DNA of 64,000 bases. Origin: Desulfovibrionaceae bacterium (lineage in GTDB: Bacteria > Desulfobacterota > Desulfovibrionia > Desulfovibrionales > Desulfovibrionaceae). Shown here piece by piece: positions 1 through 8,215 of the stretch. Both the position numbers and the translations under genes were made by a program. Numbering within the stretch: position 1 is the stretch's first letter; each line of letters begins with the position of its first letter. The notes below the pieces were generated by a model. The model saw nothing but the letters and a program-made list of their open reading frames with translations. It ran no database searches and was not told where the DNA came from. Location of the stretch: the NCBI GenBank assembly GCA_028689675.1, contig JAQVCS010000006.1, positions 90,405 through 154,404 of the forward strand, in the 5' to 3' direction.

Positions 1-1
1 G

Positions 2-292
2 CGCCTTGCCTATGCCCGCGAGCAGGGGCTGGTGCAAGGGGCTGGGCAGCAGCCCTGCCTGACGCTGAGCAAAAACAGCGTGACCTACCGCAACATGCCG
101 CCCATGCTGGGCGAAACAAGCCCCCAAGCTATTGAAGACGGCACCTTGTCGGGCTTTCCTGCTAGCGACCTCTGCTTTACCGAACAAGGCGGCATCACAC
201 AGGCACAAAAGTTCACGCTCACCTTTACCCCATCACAGGGCAGCGCCCTTAACCTTGTGGTGGAAGGGGGTACAGGCTATGCCCATCCATAG
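2..292 (+). CDS. Pseudopilin, C-terminal part (cut by window edge)
   Basis: The reading frame is open from the left edge to a TAG at 290-292, so only the C-terminal part of the gene is present. The first visible residues (RLAYAREQGLV) resemble the helix-to-sheet transition of GspH/FimT-like minor pseudopilins, and the rest is the short beta-rich domain expected of them. It overlaps the next gene by 14 bases and sits directly before two genes with clear prepilin leaders, so it is probably a minor subunit of the same pseudopilus or type IV pilus. The N-terminal prepilin cleavage site lies outside the window, so the family call is inferred from position and fold pattern. Confidence 0.55.
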   Translation, partial: RLAYAREQGLVQGAGQQPCLTLSKNSVTYRNMPPMLGETSPQAIEDGTLSGFPASDLCFTEQGGITQAQKFTLTFTPSQGSALNLVVEGGTGYAHP

Positions 293-713
293 CTCTTCCC
301 GCAGTGCCTGCCACAAACAGGCTGGCTTTACGCTTATTGAGCTTATTGTCACGCTGGTAGTGCTTGCCTTGGTGGGCACAATAGGCGCGCTGAGCTTGAG
401 CCAAACAAAGGCAACGCTGTTTACTGCCACCAGCGCCGTTAGCGAGCTGACCGAAGTAAGCCATTGCTTGGAGACACTGAGCGCAGAATTTGACGCCTTG
501 CGTGTTGAAAAAACAGATAATGGCGCGGCAACAACAGCATTTTTAAACAAATATAAAGATACTGCCGCCGATGCCTGCAAGCAGGAAGGGCTACAGGTAA
601 GCCTTAGCCAGCGCAACCCTAAGAGCTTTGGAGAACAGCTGGAAGAAGGCACAGTACTCTTGCTAACCATACAAAAAAATACCGCGAGGCTTGATTATGT
701 GCTGGGGGACTAA
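279..713 (+). CDS. Prepilin-like (type II secretion / type IV pilus) protein
   Basis: A 144-residue protein with a prepilin leader: a short basic N-terminus ending in G16, then F17-T-L-I-E21, the conserved +5 glutamate, and a hydrophobic helix of about 22 residues. Prepilin peptidase should cut after G16. The frame is open upstream to 132, but ATG 279 places the leader at normal length and overlaps the upstream stop, as in tightly coupled pilin operons. The C-terminal domain has two cysteines (HCLET and DACKQ) and is not recognisable beyond being pilin-sized. It is most likely a minor pseudopilin of the GspI/GspJ type; assignment among them is uncertain. Confidence 0.72.
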   Translation: MPIHSSSRSACHKQAGFTLIELIVTLVVLALVGTIGALSLSQTKATLFTATSAVSELTEVSHCLETLSAEFDALRVEKTDNGAATTAFLNKYKDTAADACKQEGLQVSLSQRNPKSFGEQLEEGTVLLLTIQKNTARLDYVLGD

Positions 714-1212
714 CAAAAACAGGGCACAAGGGGCTGACAAGGCTAGGGGCTTTACCCTGCTGGAAATTATTGTTTGCCTTGTGCTGCTGGGCATGATTTC
801 GGTGGGGGTCTTTTCTGTGCTGGGCTATACCGCCCGCATTACAGAAAGTGCCAAACAGCTTGCCCTGCAATTGCCGCAGGTTGATGCCGCGCTGGCCGTG
901 CTGCACCATGCCCTTGCCTCTTCCCCCACCCCAGTAAGCCCAGCGAGCAATGGCTGTAGCTATACCCGCCCCGATTATTCACCAGAAAGCGTGCAGCTTG
1001 AGGGAACAAAGCTCTATATTGTGCATGGAGGAGAAAAAACCTTGCTGCTGGAGCAGGTGCAAAGCTTTAGCCTGACAACAGATAAGGAAAATCCTTCGTT
1101 GTTCACCCTGAGCATACAGGTGCTTTTGCCCGGTGAGGAACGCACCTTTACAAAGCATATTGCCTCGCAGCGCCGCGTGGGGCACGAACCAGAAAAAGGA
1201 ACGCTGTTATGA
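697..1212 (+). CDS. Prepilin-like minor pilin / pseudopilin
   Basis: A 171-residue protein starting at ATG 697, which overlaps the end of the preceding gene and has a GAGG ribosome binding site at about 686-689. An in-frame TTG six bases earlier is less likely. The leader ends at G18 followed by F19-T-L-L-E23 and a hydrophobic helix, the class III signal recognised by prepilin peptidase. The rest is a small beta-rich domain of minor pilin length. It is the third consecutive pilin-like gene and overlaps the next gene by four bases, so it belongs to one operon that probably builds a pseudopilus or pilus tip. Confidence 0.72.
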   Translation: MCWGTNKNRAQGADKARGFTLLEIIVCLVLLGMISVGVFSVLGYTARITESAKQLALQLPQVDAALAVLHHALASSPTPVSPASNGCSYTRPDYSPESVQLEGTKLYIVHGGEKTLLLEQVQSFSLTTDKENPSLFTLSIQVLLPGEERTFTKHIASQRRVGHEPEKGTLL

Positions 1213-3410
1213 AAGCCAGCACCCGTGGCACAGCCTTGGCACAAGCCTGCACAGGCAGCATTGTGCTGTATGCGGCCTTGGTTATTGTTTTGCTGGGCTC
1301 GCTCACCTTTTTGCTGCAAGGCATGATTTTGCCCCTCATGACCACAGGCTATACCAGCGAGCAGATTTATCAGGTAGACGCCCTTGAGGCTTCCTTTAAA
1401 AATATTTTTCGCCAGCGATTGGGCAAGAGTGCAAAAGGCAGCGACCTGTGGCAGCAGCTTAGCACCATGAATGGCAAAGAGCTGACCATTACCGACAGTC
1501 AAGATACGTTTATTGGCAGCATCACCCCCACCTTCACGCCCTACTGGTTTCGCACGGGAAGCACGGCCTCCACTTCCCTGCCTGCCCTGCCCGCAGGTAT
1601 AAAAATACCCCCTCACGACAACAAAAAAAGTGCCATGGTGGCCATTGCTGCAACAGGCATAAGCCGTTTTACCTATGATTGGTCACAACAAACAATAGAA
1701 CAGCCAGATACTGGCACGGCAACTATTCCTGCCAATGCTGATGTCTACTTTGCCCTGCTCAGTAATGATGCCCAAGATAGCCTGAACCTGAGTGACCGCA
1801 CGCTAAGCCTGAGCCTCAAAGGTTCGCGGCAAACTGACATTCCACAATTTGCTAAAAGCCTGCCAGAAGCCGATGGCCTGCTGGGGGCGCTGGGCGGCGA
1901 ACAATCCACAACACATAGAAATCAACTGAATGCCGCCTTTGTGTATGGCAAGCAGCCCAGCCACACCAGTGCCACGCTTACACTGCCCGAAAGCGCCCAC
2001 GTGGTGGGCAGTGAAAACAGCCTGCAAGGCTATGATGTGCTGCTGGGGCAGCATGTGCTGGCCGAGTTAGCCATTACCCTGCCCTCTGGGGCAAAAGTGC
2101 ACAGGCAGTGGCGTTTTAACGGGCGCACCTCTTTCAATATCAATGATGACTACAATAAAGATGTTATTGTTCCCGATGAAAATCAATTATTGAGCGATTT
2201 GGTGGTAGAGCGTAACCCCTTAGGTAATGATAATGCAGGGTGGGCACAGCTAGGAATACTGCCTTCAAGCGCAGCAAAGGGCTGGGCAGCGGTCAATGTG
2301 CTGACCCCCTCTGCGAACCAGCCAAACCATGCCCAATTCATGAAAAATATTAATGGAACAGACGGCAAGAATGAAACTACCCTGAAGTGGGCGCGGCTGG
2401 TTATCAAGCAGCCCATGCTGCAAAATTATACTTCCACCCCTGTAAACACTAGCTATAAGCTCTCGTTCGCGCCTTATCGTACTACTTCATTTTCAAATAG
2501 CGATAATTTTTTCTATGGTCTTGTGCTTAGAGAACAGTTTTATGGAAAAAATCCGCATGATGGCGCAAAAGGATTAGTGGTAGGCTTGCTCTATGGGGAT
2601 TTAGACTTGGAATTCACATTGCCAGGCTGGAGACGAGTACAAAATTATGGCTATACTCTTGACCCCGCCCTGCTACCAGGCTTTGCATGGTACAGCAAGA
2701 ATAATGCGTATTATATTACTCAGGATAGCACCAACATAACACAGCAAAATTTAAATAAATATTATGCTACAAATACAGCACCCTATGTAGGAATTTTTTC
2801 TAACTATCACCTAGAATTGAGCGGCTATATTACATTTTCTCCCCGAATTCTGGTTTGGGGCTTTGATGATAATGGCCTTACAACGAATGGAGATGACCCT
2901 CAGACGTATGGCAAAATGACCTTGCTGGCTGTGGGCAAACCCAAAGATGGCTCTTTCCCCAGCACGAACAATTTTACCGCCCTGCATGTTAACCTTGAAG
3001 AAACAAGAGACTCTGCTGGCACTCTTGGCAACGACCTGCGCATTGTGCTTGCAAAGCCCGATTTCACCACGCCGCGCTGGATTTCTATGGAAGCCAATAA
3101 TCCTCATTATCAGCCCTTGCAGGAGGCTGTCCATATCAAATGGCTTTGGGTTAATACGAAAGACCCAAAGTATGAAAACCAGCCCTTGGCAAAAGCAAGT
3201 TTGGTGGCTAACCCGCGCCAGAACAGTAGCATCTCCCAAGCTGCGGCAAAGGATGAGCCTAAAAACATTCTTCGTATTGAGGGCTTTACGGGGGCAGAAT
3301 ACAACTATGCGGGCATTTATTCCTCTCTGGTCGGCACACCACAAAAGACATATTTACGAGATTTCGGCATGGCCGTAAGCAACAAAAAAACCGCTACTAC
3401 CCAGCCCTAG
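1209..3410 (+). CDS. Large membrane-anchored protein of the pilin operon, unknown function
   Basis: A 733-residue protein whose ATG overlaps the upstream stop (ATGA). Residues about 16-42 form one hydrophobic segment after a short basic N-terminus, like a pilin anchor, but there is no G-F-T-L-x-E cleavage motif. The rest is polar, Asn/Thr/Ser-rich and apparently beta-rich, typical of exported or surface-exposed domains. I do not recognise a family. Its place at the end of a minor-pilin operon suggests the large tip or GspK-like subunit, or a pilus-associated adhesin; this is inferred from context only. A hairpin immediately downstream marks the end of the operon. Confidence 0.6.
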   Translation: MKASTRGTALAQACTGSIVLYAALVIVLLGSLTFLLQGMILPLMTTGYTSEQIYQVDALEASFKNIFRQRLGKSAKGSDLWQQLSTMNGKELTITDSQDTFIGSITPTFTPYWFRTGSTASTSLPALPAGIKIPPHDNKKSAMVAIAATGISRFTYDWSQQTIEQPDTGTATIPANADVYFALLSNDAQDSLNLSDRTLSLSLKGSRQTDIPQFAKSLPEADGLLGALGGEQSTTHRNQLNAAFVYGKQPSHTSATLTLPESAHVVGSENSLQGYDVLLGQHVLAELAITLPSGAKVHRQWRFNGRTSFNINDDYNKDVIVPDENQLLSDLVVERNPLGNDNAGWAQLGILPSSAAKGWAAVNVLTPSANQPNHAQFMKNINGTDGKNETTLKWARLVIKQPMLQNYTSTPVNTSYKLSFAPYRTTSFSNSDNFFYGLVLREQFYGKNPHDGAKGLVVGLLYGDLDLEFTLPGWRRVQNYGYTLDPALLPGFAWYSKNNAYYITQDSTNITQQNLNKYYATNTAPYVGIFSNYHLELSGYITFSPRILVWGFDDNGLTTNGDDPQTYGKMTLLAVGKPKDGSFPSTNNFTALHVNLEETRDSAGTLGNDLRIVLAKPDFTTPRWISMEANNPHYQPLQEAVHIKWLWVNTKDPKYENQPLAKASLVANPRQNSSISQAAAKDEPKNILRIEGFTGAEYNYAGIYSSLVGTPQKTYLRDFGMAVSNKKTATTQP

Positions 3411-3420
3411 CACAACAAAG

Positions 3421-3457
3421 GGGGCATGACACAGCATCTTTTTGCCTGTCATGCCCC
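3421..3457 (+). terminator. Hairpin at end of pilin operon
   Basis: An 11-bp perfect inverted repeat (GGGGCATGACA at 3421-3431, TGTCATGCCCC at 3447-3457) starts 10 bases after the last pilin-operon stop. No uridine run follows directly, so it may act as a terminator or only as an mRNA-end stabiliser. Confidence 0.55.
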
Positions 3458-3506
3458 TCAAGTAGCGATTTTTACGCCCCTGTTTCTTTTTCCTTTTGCG
3501 GCCTAG

Positions 3507-3626
3507 GGCTCGCAGAGAGCCGCGCGGGTTCTCTTTATTGACGGGGAAATGCCCGCCGTCACCCTACAGGAGCGCTTGAAGGACTACGGTGCATTATGCC
3601 GCTCTGCGTGCCCTCTTAGGGCATAG
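3507..3626 (+). pseudogene. Remnant of an AAA_25 / RepA-like ATPase
   Basis: A short open frame closed by stops on both sides contains RVLFIDGEMP followed by VTLQERL. From memory of the family, this resembles the Walker B region of AAA_25 (RepA-like, DnaB/RecA fold) ATPases found in plasmids, prophages and integrated elements. No Walker A region or remaining domain could be found nearby, so this is most likely a degraded fragment of a mobile-element gene. The call rests on one motif of about 17 residues. Confidence 0.4.
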
Positions 3627-3669
3627 GCCTCTGCAAAGTGTCTTGCCTAGAGGCTGCCTGTAGCCGCGC

Positions 3670-4023
3670 CTACTTGTCTTCCACTTCGCGCCAGCCTTTT
3701 TCGCTCATGCAATCATTGCGCATGACACTATACTTGCGCTCATTATCCTGCGCCCTGCGGTTGTGCTCATCTACCTGCGAGCCATTGCGCCACATCCAAT
3801 CATCATACAGCGCGGTGGCATGCTTGTCTTTCATATCGGGGCGGGGGGGCACGGTCATAGGGGCAATGTAAGGAAAAGCCGCGCGGGCGGCAGAGCTGCA
3901 TTCCACATCATCGTGGTCAAAATACTGCTCCATCTGGTCTGCGGGGTAGCGGTTATTCACCATTTTTGTACAGCCACATAAAACTAAAGCACACAGCGCT
4001 ATCGTCAGCAATCCTGCTTTCAT
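3670..4023 (-). CDS. Small outer-membrane-type lipoprotein, unknown function
   Basis: A 117-residue protein starting at ATG 4023 with an AAAGGGGATGAG ribosome binding site; the frame stays open further upstream but no better start exists. The N-terminus is a lipoprotein signal (basic start, hydrophobic core, lipobox L-C-G-C), so the product should be lipidated on that cysteine. The mature part is polar with two further cysteines (VECSS and RNDCM) that could form a disulfide, and contains many charged residues. No family was recognised. It lies 83 bases downstream of the antiporter gene, with a terminator between them, so it is probably transcribed separately. Confidence 0.65.
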   Translation of the reverse strand: MKAGLLTIALCALVLCGCTKMVNNRYPADQMEQYFDHDDVECSSAARAAFPYIAPMTVPPRPDMKDKHATALYDDWMWRNGSQVDEHNRRAQDNERKYSVMRNDCMSEKGWREVEDK

Positions 4024-4050
4024 GCTCTCATCCCCTTTTGTGTTAGCTGT

Positions 4051-4082
4051 TAACAAAGAAGCCCGCGCGCGCCTTTGCGGGC
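4051..4082 (-). terminator. Rho-independent terminator of the antiporter gene
   Basis: On the minus strand, GCCCGC (4082-4077) pairs with GCGGGC (4066-4061) and is followed by TTCTTTGTTA. It lies 25 bases after the antiporter stop codon. Confidence 0.7.
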
Positions 4083-4106
4083 AGCGCATCAAGAGCCTTG
4101 CCTTGT

Positions 4107-6131
4107 TCAGATTTGCTCTTCCAAAACCAGCTCTTGCTTGTTCACTTCGGGCAGACCTGCAAAATGCGGTGTGGCTTCGTGGATTTTTTCTATTGTGCCG
4201 AAAACATACACAATATCACCTGCCAGCAGCATAAAGGAGGCATCGGGCGAGGGGTAGGTTACGCCTTGGCGGTTAATGCCCGCAATGGTCACCCCCCAGC
4301 GTGTGCGCACCTGACTTTGCGCCAGTGTTTTGCCCACTAGCACAGAATGCTCATCCAGCTCAATAGCGTGCACGTTCACATCGGGCATGCTGTGGGCAAG
4401 GGCATCCAAATGTTCCTCTTTTTTAGCAAGCATGCGGAACTTCTTATAGTTTTCTTCACGAATGCGCGTGGTAAAGGCATAAATTTTTTGCAGAGGCACA
4501 AGGTATTGGTTCAGCACATGCGAAAAAACTTCCAATGACGATTCAAATTCTTCAGCAATAACGTCATTTGCCCCCAAATGCTGCAAGGGGCCAATTTCCC
4601 CAAAAAAGCGAGTGCGCGCCACAATATAAATGGTGGGGTTCAGGTTGCGGGCTTCTGTAATAATAGCCCGCACGGCGGCAGGGTCTGAAATAACAATAGC
4701 CAACACTTTTGCCGTATGTATGCCCAAATGCTCCAATACAATTGGCTGCGAGGCATCCCCATGGTCAATAGGCTCAATGGCGGCAAAACGGCGCACGGTA
4801 TTGGGGTTCATTTCTAAAATGCGGTATTCTATGCCCGATTCTTTAGCCACGCGCGCCAAATGCTGCCCACTGACCCCATAGCCAATAATAATCAAATGAT
4901 TCTGCAAGGCATTGGCCTTGGGGGCGTCGTCTTCCTCTTTATCCGCATTTTTCCAGTGCGGGCGCAGCACTTGATGCACATAGTTGGCAAGGGGCTGCGA
5001 TACACTAATAAGAAAAGGGGTGAGCATCATAGTAACAATGCTCATGGCAAGAAAGCTCTGGTAGCCATCTTCTGTCATAAGCCCAGCGGCAAGGCCAGAA
5101 GCCGCCAGCACAAAAGAAAATTCCCCCACCTGTGCCAGAGAAAGCGAAGTGATAATGGCCGTGCGCAAAGGGTAACCCTGCGCCAGCACCGAAGGCAAGG
5201 TAAACACCACTTTAACAAGAATAAAAACAGCCGTGCTTAGCAGCACTATACCCACATGGTCAAAAAGGTACCACACATTGAGCAGCATACCCACCGAAAT
5301 AAAAAAGATGCTCATAAACACATCTTTATACGGCAGCACCCCAGAAATAACGCTCATGCTGTATTCAGAGCGCGCCAGCAGCAGGCCAGCAAGAAAGGCG
5401 CCCAAAGAAAAAGACAGCCCCAGCGATTGCGTAAGCAAAGCCAGCCCCATACAAATGCCCAGTGTGGAAAGCAGCAAAATTTCACGGCTGCGCGTGCCAA
5501 TAACAATGGACATAAGGCGGGGCAGCAAATAATGCCCAAAAACCAGCACGCCGCCCAAAATAAGCACCATACGCCCCACTGTTATAAGCATATTCAGGGG
5601 CGAAAGCTCCAGCGTGCCTGAAAGCAGCGGCACCATAAGCAGCATAGGCGTGACCATGATGTCCTGAAAAACAAGAATGGCAAGGGAAAGCCGCCCCGCA
5701 GGGGTTGCCGTGGCGCCGTGTTCCTGCAAAATACGCAAAACAATGGCTGAAGACGATAAAGCAGCAAGGCAGCCCCAAAATATAGCCGAGGCAAGGGGCA
5801 TGCCCATTAAGCTTTGCAATGCCGCAATGGCGGCAACAGTAAGCCCTATTTGCAATGTGCCGCCCAAAAAAACGGGCTTTTTCAGGCGGCTTAGGGCATC
5901 TCCAGACAATTCCATGCCAATGGTAAACAGCAGCAGGCCAACGCCAATTTCTGCAATAAGGTCAATAGCATGCTGGTCTTCCACTATGCCAAGCAGCGAG
6001 GGGTCGCATAAAATGCCTGTAATAAGAAAACCCACCACCGTGGGCAGCTTAAAGCGCGCACATGCTATGCTTACAGCAATAGACAATAAGAATAACACCA
6101 CTATCTCTAAAAAAATCGAAGGAATACCCAT
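4107..6131 (-). CDS. Monovalent cation:proton antiporter, KefB/YbaL type (CPA2)
   Basis: A 674-residue inner-membrane antiporter. Residues 1-390 form the Na+/H+ exchanger domain with about 12 hydrophobic helices, including the conserved LLLFTIGMELS stretch near residue 67 and QVGEFSFV near 334. After a charged linker comes a TrkA-N (RCK-N) domain starting near 411 with the nucleotide-binding GYGVSG at 417-422, then a TrkA-C domain at roughly 580-660. This order and length match YbaL/KefB proteins, which exchange K+ or Na+ for protons under nucleotide or ligand control. The start ATG 6131 gives a normal first helix. It is divergent from the gamma-glutamyltransferase gene, with a Fur-like site between them. 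Confidence 0.88.
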   Translation of the reverse strand: MGIPSIFLEIVVLFLLSIAVSIACARFKLPTVVGFLITGILCDPSLLGIVEDQHAIDLIAEIGVGLLLFTIGMELSGDALSRLKKPVFLGGTLQIGLTVAAIAALQSLMGMPLASAIFWGCLAALSSSAIVLRILQEHGATATPAGRLSLAILVFQDIMVTPMLLMVPLLSGTLELSPLNMLITVGRMVLILGGVLVFGHYLLPRLMSIVIGTRSREILLLSTLGICMGLALLTQSLGLSFSLGAFLAGLLLARSEYSMSVISGVLPYKDVFMSIFFISVGMLLNVWYLFDHVGIVLLSTAVFILVKVVFTLPSVLAQGYPLRTAIITSLSLAQVGEFSFVLAASGLAAGLMTEDGYQSFLAMSIVTMMLTPFLISVSQPLANYVHQVLRPHWKNADKEEDDAPKANALQNHLIIIGYGVSGQHLARVAKESGIEYRILEMNPNTVRRFAAIEPIDHGDASQPIVLEHLGIHTAKVLAIVISDPAAVRAIITEARNLNPTIYIVARTRFFGEIGPLQHLGANDVIAEEFESSLEVFSHVLNQYLVPLQKIYAFTTRIREENYKKFRMLAKKEEHLDALAHSMPDVNVHAIELDEHSVLVGKTLAQSQVRTRWGVTIAGINRQGVTYPSPDASFMLLAGDIVYVFGTIEKIHEATPHFAGLPEVNKQELVLEEQI

Positions 6132-6245
6132 GAAAACACCTATCGTCTGTCTGGCGTTATGCGTCAGTTTTATATGAATTAAGGCAGATACATACCGAAT
6201 ATTAAAAAACTTGGCAAGCGACAGGCATAGCCGCAGAATACGGAT

Positions 6246-6260
6246 TGAGAATAATTATAA
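6246..6260. promoter_or_regulatory. Fur-box-like palindrome
   Basis: TGAGAATAATTATAA matches the 7-1-7 Fur consensus (TGATAATnATTATCA) at 12 of 14 defined positions. It lies about 115 bases from the antiporter start and 140 from the gamma-glutamyltransferase start, so it could control either or both. Site identity is inferred from pattern only. Confidence 0.35.
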
Positions 6261-6397
6261 GCATGACCATGCACTCTTCATTGCATGTAGCATGTTGTTT
6301 TTTATGCACAGGCTTGACGTACCAAAAGCAACACCGTACAAAAAATATAAAACTTCTCCCCTCTTTCCACCATATTCATGATTTTTGGAGAAAAAGC

Positions 6398-8062
6398 ATG
6401 ATTTTTGCCCAACGCCCCTACAATGCCACAGAATCACAGCGCTTTAACCCTGTCACACCGCACGCTATGGTAACTTCGCCACATTATTTGGCAACACAGG
6501 CAGGGGTGCATGTGCTGCGCAAGGGCGGCACTGCTCTGGATGCGGCCATTGCCGTTGCCGCTGTGCTGGCCGTTGTGTACCCACAAATGGGTACAATTGG
6601 TGGGGATAACCTGTGGCTTATCTATGATGCGCATGCAAAAACCATGCGCGGGCTGAATGCCAGCGGGCGCTCTGGCGAGAGGGTAAGCCTCAGTTTTTTT
6701 GCCAGCCAAGGCTTGCAGGCCATTCCCATGCGCGGGGCTTTGGCTGCCTGCACCGTGCCCGGGGTGGTTTCGGGCTGGGAAAAAGCGCAACAACTCAGCC
6801 GCCAATGGGGCAGCCCCCTTTCTTTGGCCGATTTATTAGAAGACGCCATTATGCTGGCGCGCGACGGTTTTGCCGTTGCGCCCTCGCTGGCCTATTGGCT
6901 GCACGAAGACTGCAAGCTGGACAGCACAGGCTACAGGCAATTGCAGCGCTTCAGCGATTTTGCCCGCTGTTATCTGCCCAATGGCAAGCCTGCTGCCCTT
7001 GGTCAGCGCCTGTGCCTGCCAGAACTTGCGGCCACACTTGAACAGCTTGCCCGTGAAGGTGCGCGATGCTTTTATGAAGGCGACATAGCCCAGCGCATTG
7101 TGGCTTGGCACAAGGCCAATGGCGGGCTGCTCACAGCGCGCGACTTTGCCGAGCACAGCGCCGACTGGGTTGAGCCCCTGCACATTAGCTACAGAGGGCT
7201 TGATGCCTATAATTTGCCGCCCAGCACACAGGGTATGGCCTCGCTTTCCATACTGAATATTTTAGAAAATTATGATCTTTCCGCCTTCAAAGAGGGAAGT
7301 GCTGCCTATTATCACCTGCTTATAGAAGCTACTAAGCTGGCCTTTGCCGAGCGCGATACCTACCTGACCGACCCCGACTTTGCCAGCATCCCCGTGCAGG
7401 AATTGCTTTCTGCCCAGCATGGGCGCGAGCTTGCTGCGTGCATTCGCTTTGACAAAGCCCTGCCCCCGCACGCACCGCTTGAACCCAAGGGCGACACCTG
7501 CTGGTTTGGTGTGGTGGACGCACAGGGCAATGCTGTTTCCATGATTCAAAGCATTTTTCATGATTTCGGGGCTGGCGTGGTGGCTGGGGATACTGGCGTG
7601 CTGCTGCAAAACCGTGGCTGCTTCTTTTCGCTTGACTCAAAGCATGTGAACCGCCTTGAGCCACGCAAGCGCACCATGCACACCCTAAACCCCCCAATGC
7701 TGCTTAAAGAAAACCGCCCCTACCTCGTGTATGGCACTATGGGCGGGGAAGGTCAGCCGCAAACACAAGCAGCCCTTGTTACCCGCATGGTAGATTTCCA
7801 TTTTTCCCCGCAAGATGCCGTGGCCGCCCCGCGCTGGCTGTATGGGCGCACATGGGGCATGCCCGCCAACAATGTAAAGCTGGAAAAGCGCATACCGCAG
7901 GCCGTGGCCGATGCCCTGCAAAAGCTTGGGCACGATGTGGCCATGACGCCTGAGTATTGTGATGTGATGGGACATGCTGGAGCAATTTTGTGCAACAGCA
8001 GCACGGGTATGCTGCACGGCGCTACAGACCCACGCAGTGATGGGCTGGCTGCGGGCTATTAA
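6398..8062 (+). CDS. Gamma-glutamyltransferase family protein (YwrD-like)
   Basis: A 554-residue Ntn-hydrolase. ATG 6398 is preserved by GGAG seven bases upstream; the longer open frame to 6245 lacks a good site. The autoprocessing Thr is T367 in GDTCWFGVVD, giving large and small subunits, and the conserved GTMGGEGQPQ glycine loop is present downstream. The family cleaves or transfers gamma-glutamyl groups from glutathione and related compounds. No obvious Sec signal is seen at the chosen start, so it may be cytoplasmic like YwrD rather than periplasmic like Ggt. It could recover cysteine or glutamate from glutathione, but substrate cannot be read from sequence. Confidence 0.85.
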   Translation: MIFAQRPYNATESQRFNPVTPHAMVTSPHYLATQAGVHVLRKGGTALDAAIAVAAVLAVVYPQMGTIGGDNLWLIYDAHAKTMRGLNASGRSGERVSLSFFASQGLQAIPMRGALAACTVPGVVSGWEKAQQLSRQWGSPLSLADLLEDAIMLARDGFAVAPSLAYWLHEDCKLDSTGYRQLQRFSDFARCYLPNGKPAALGQRLCLPELAATLEQLAREGARCFYEGDIAQRIVAWHKANGGLLTARDFAEHSADWVEPLHISYRGLDAYNLPPSTQGMASLSILNILENYDLSAFKEGSAAYYHLLIEATKLAFAERDTYLTDPDFASIPVQELLSAQHGRELAACIRFDKALPPHAPLEPKGDTCWFGVVDAQGNAVSMIQSIFHDFGAGVVAGDTGVLLQNRGCFFSLDSKHVNRLEPRKRTMHTLNPPMLLKENRPYLVYGTMGGEGQPQTQAALVTRMVDFHFSPQDAVAAPRWLYGRTWGMPANNVKLEKRIPQAVADALQKLGHDVAMTPEYCDVMGHAGAILCNSSTGMLHGATDPRSDGLAAGY

Positions 8063-8138
8063 AGCTTGAACTCTTGGGCTGTTGGCCTTTTGTTGTATTA
8101 CCAGATTATAGAGTGCTCTGTGTCTATCATATTCATTC

Positions 8139-8154
8139 AGGTACATATATTGCA
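8139..8154 (+). promoter_or_regulatory. Sigma-54 -24/-12 promoter element before effector 1
   Basis: AGGTACATATATTGCA has GG and GC exactly 12 bases apart, with AC after the GG and TTGCA at the -12 site, as in the sigma-54 consensus TGGCAC-N5-TTGCA. Transcription would start near 8165, leaving a leader of about 50 nt before the ATG at 8216. Confidence 0.55.
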
Positions 8155-8215
8155 TTAAAAATGCGTATGCCGCATTGTACCACACGCTCAATAAATACAA
8201 CAAGAGGAAACCATT

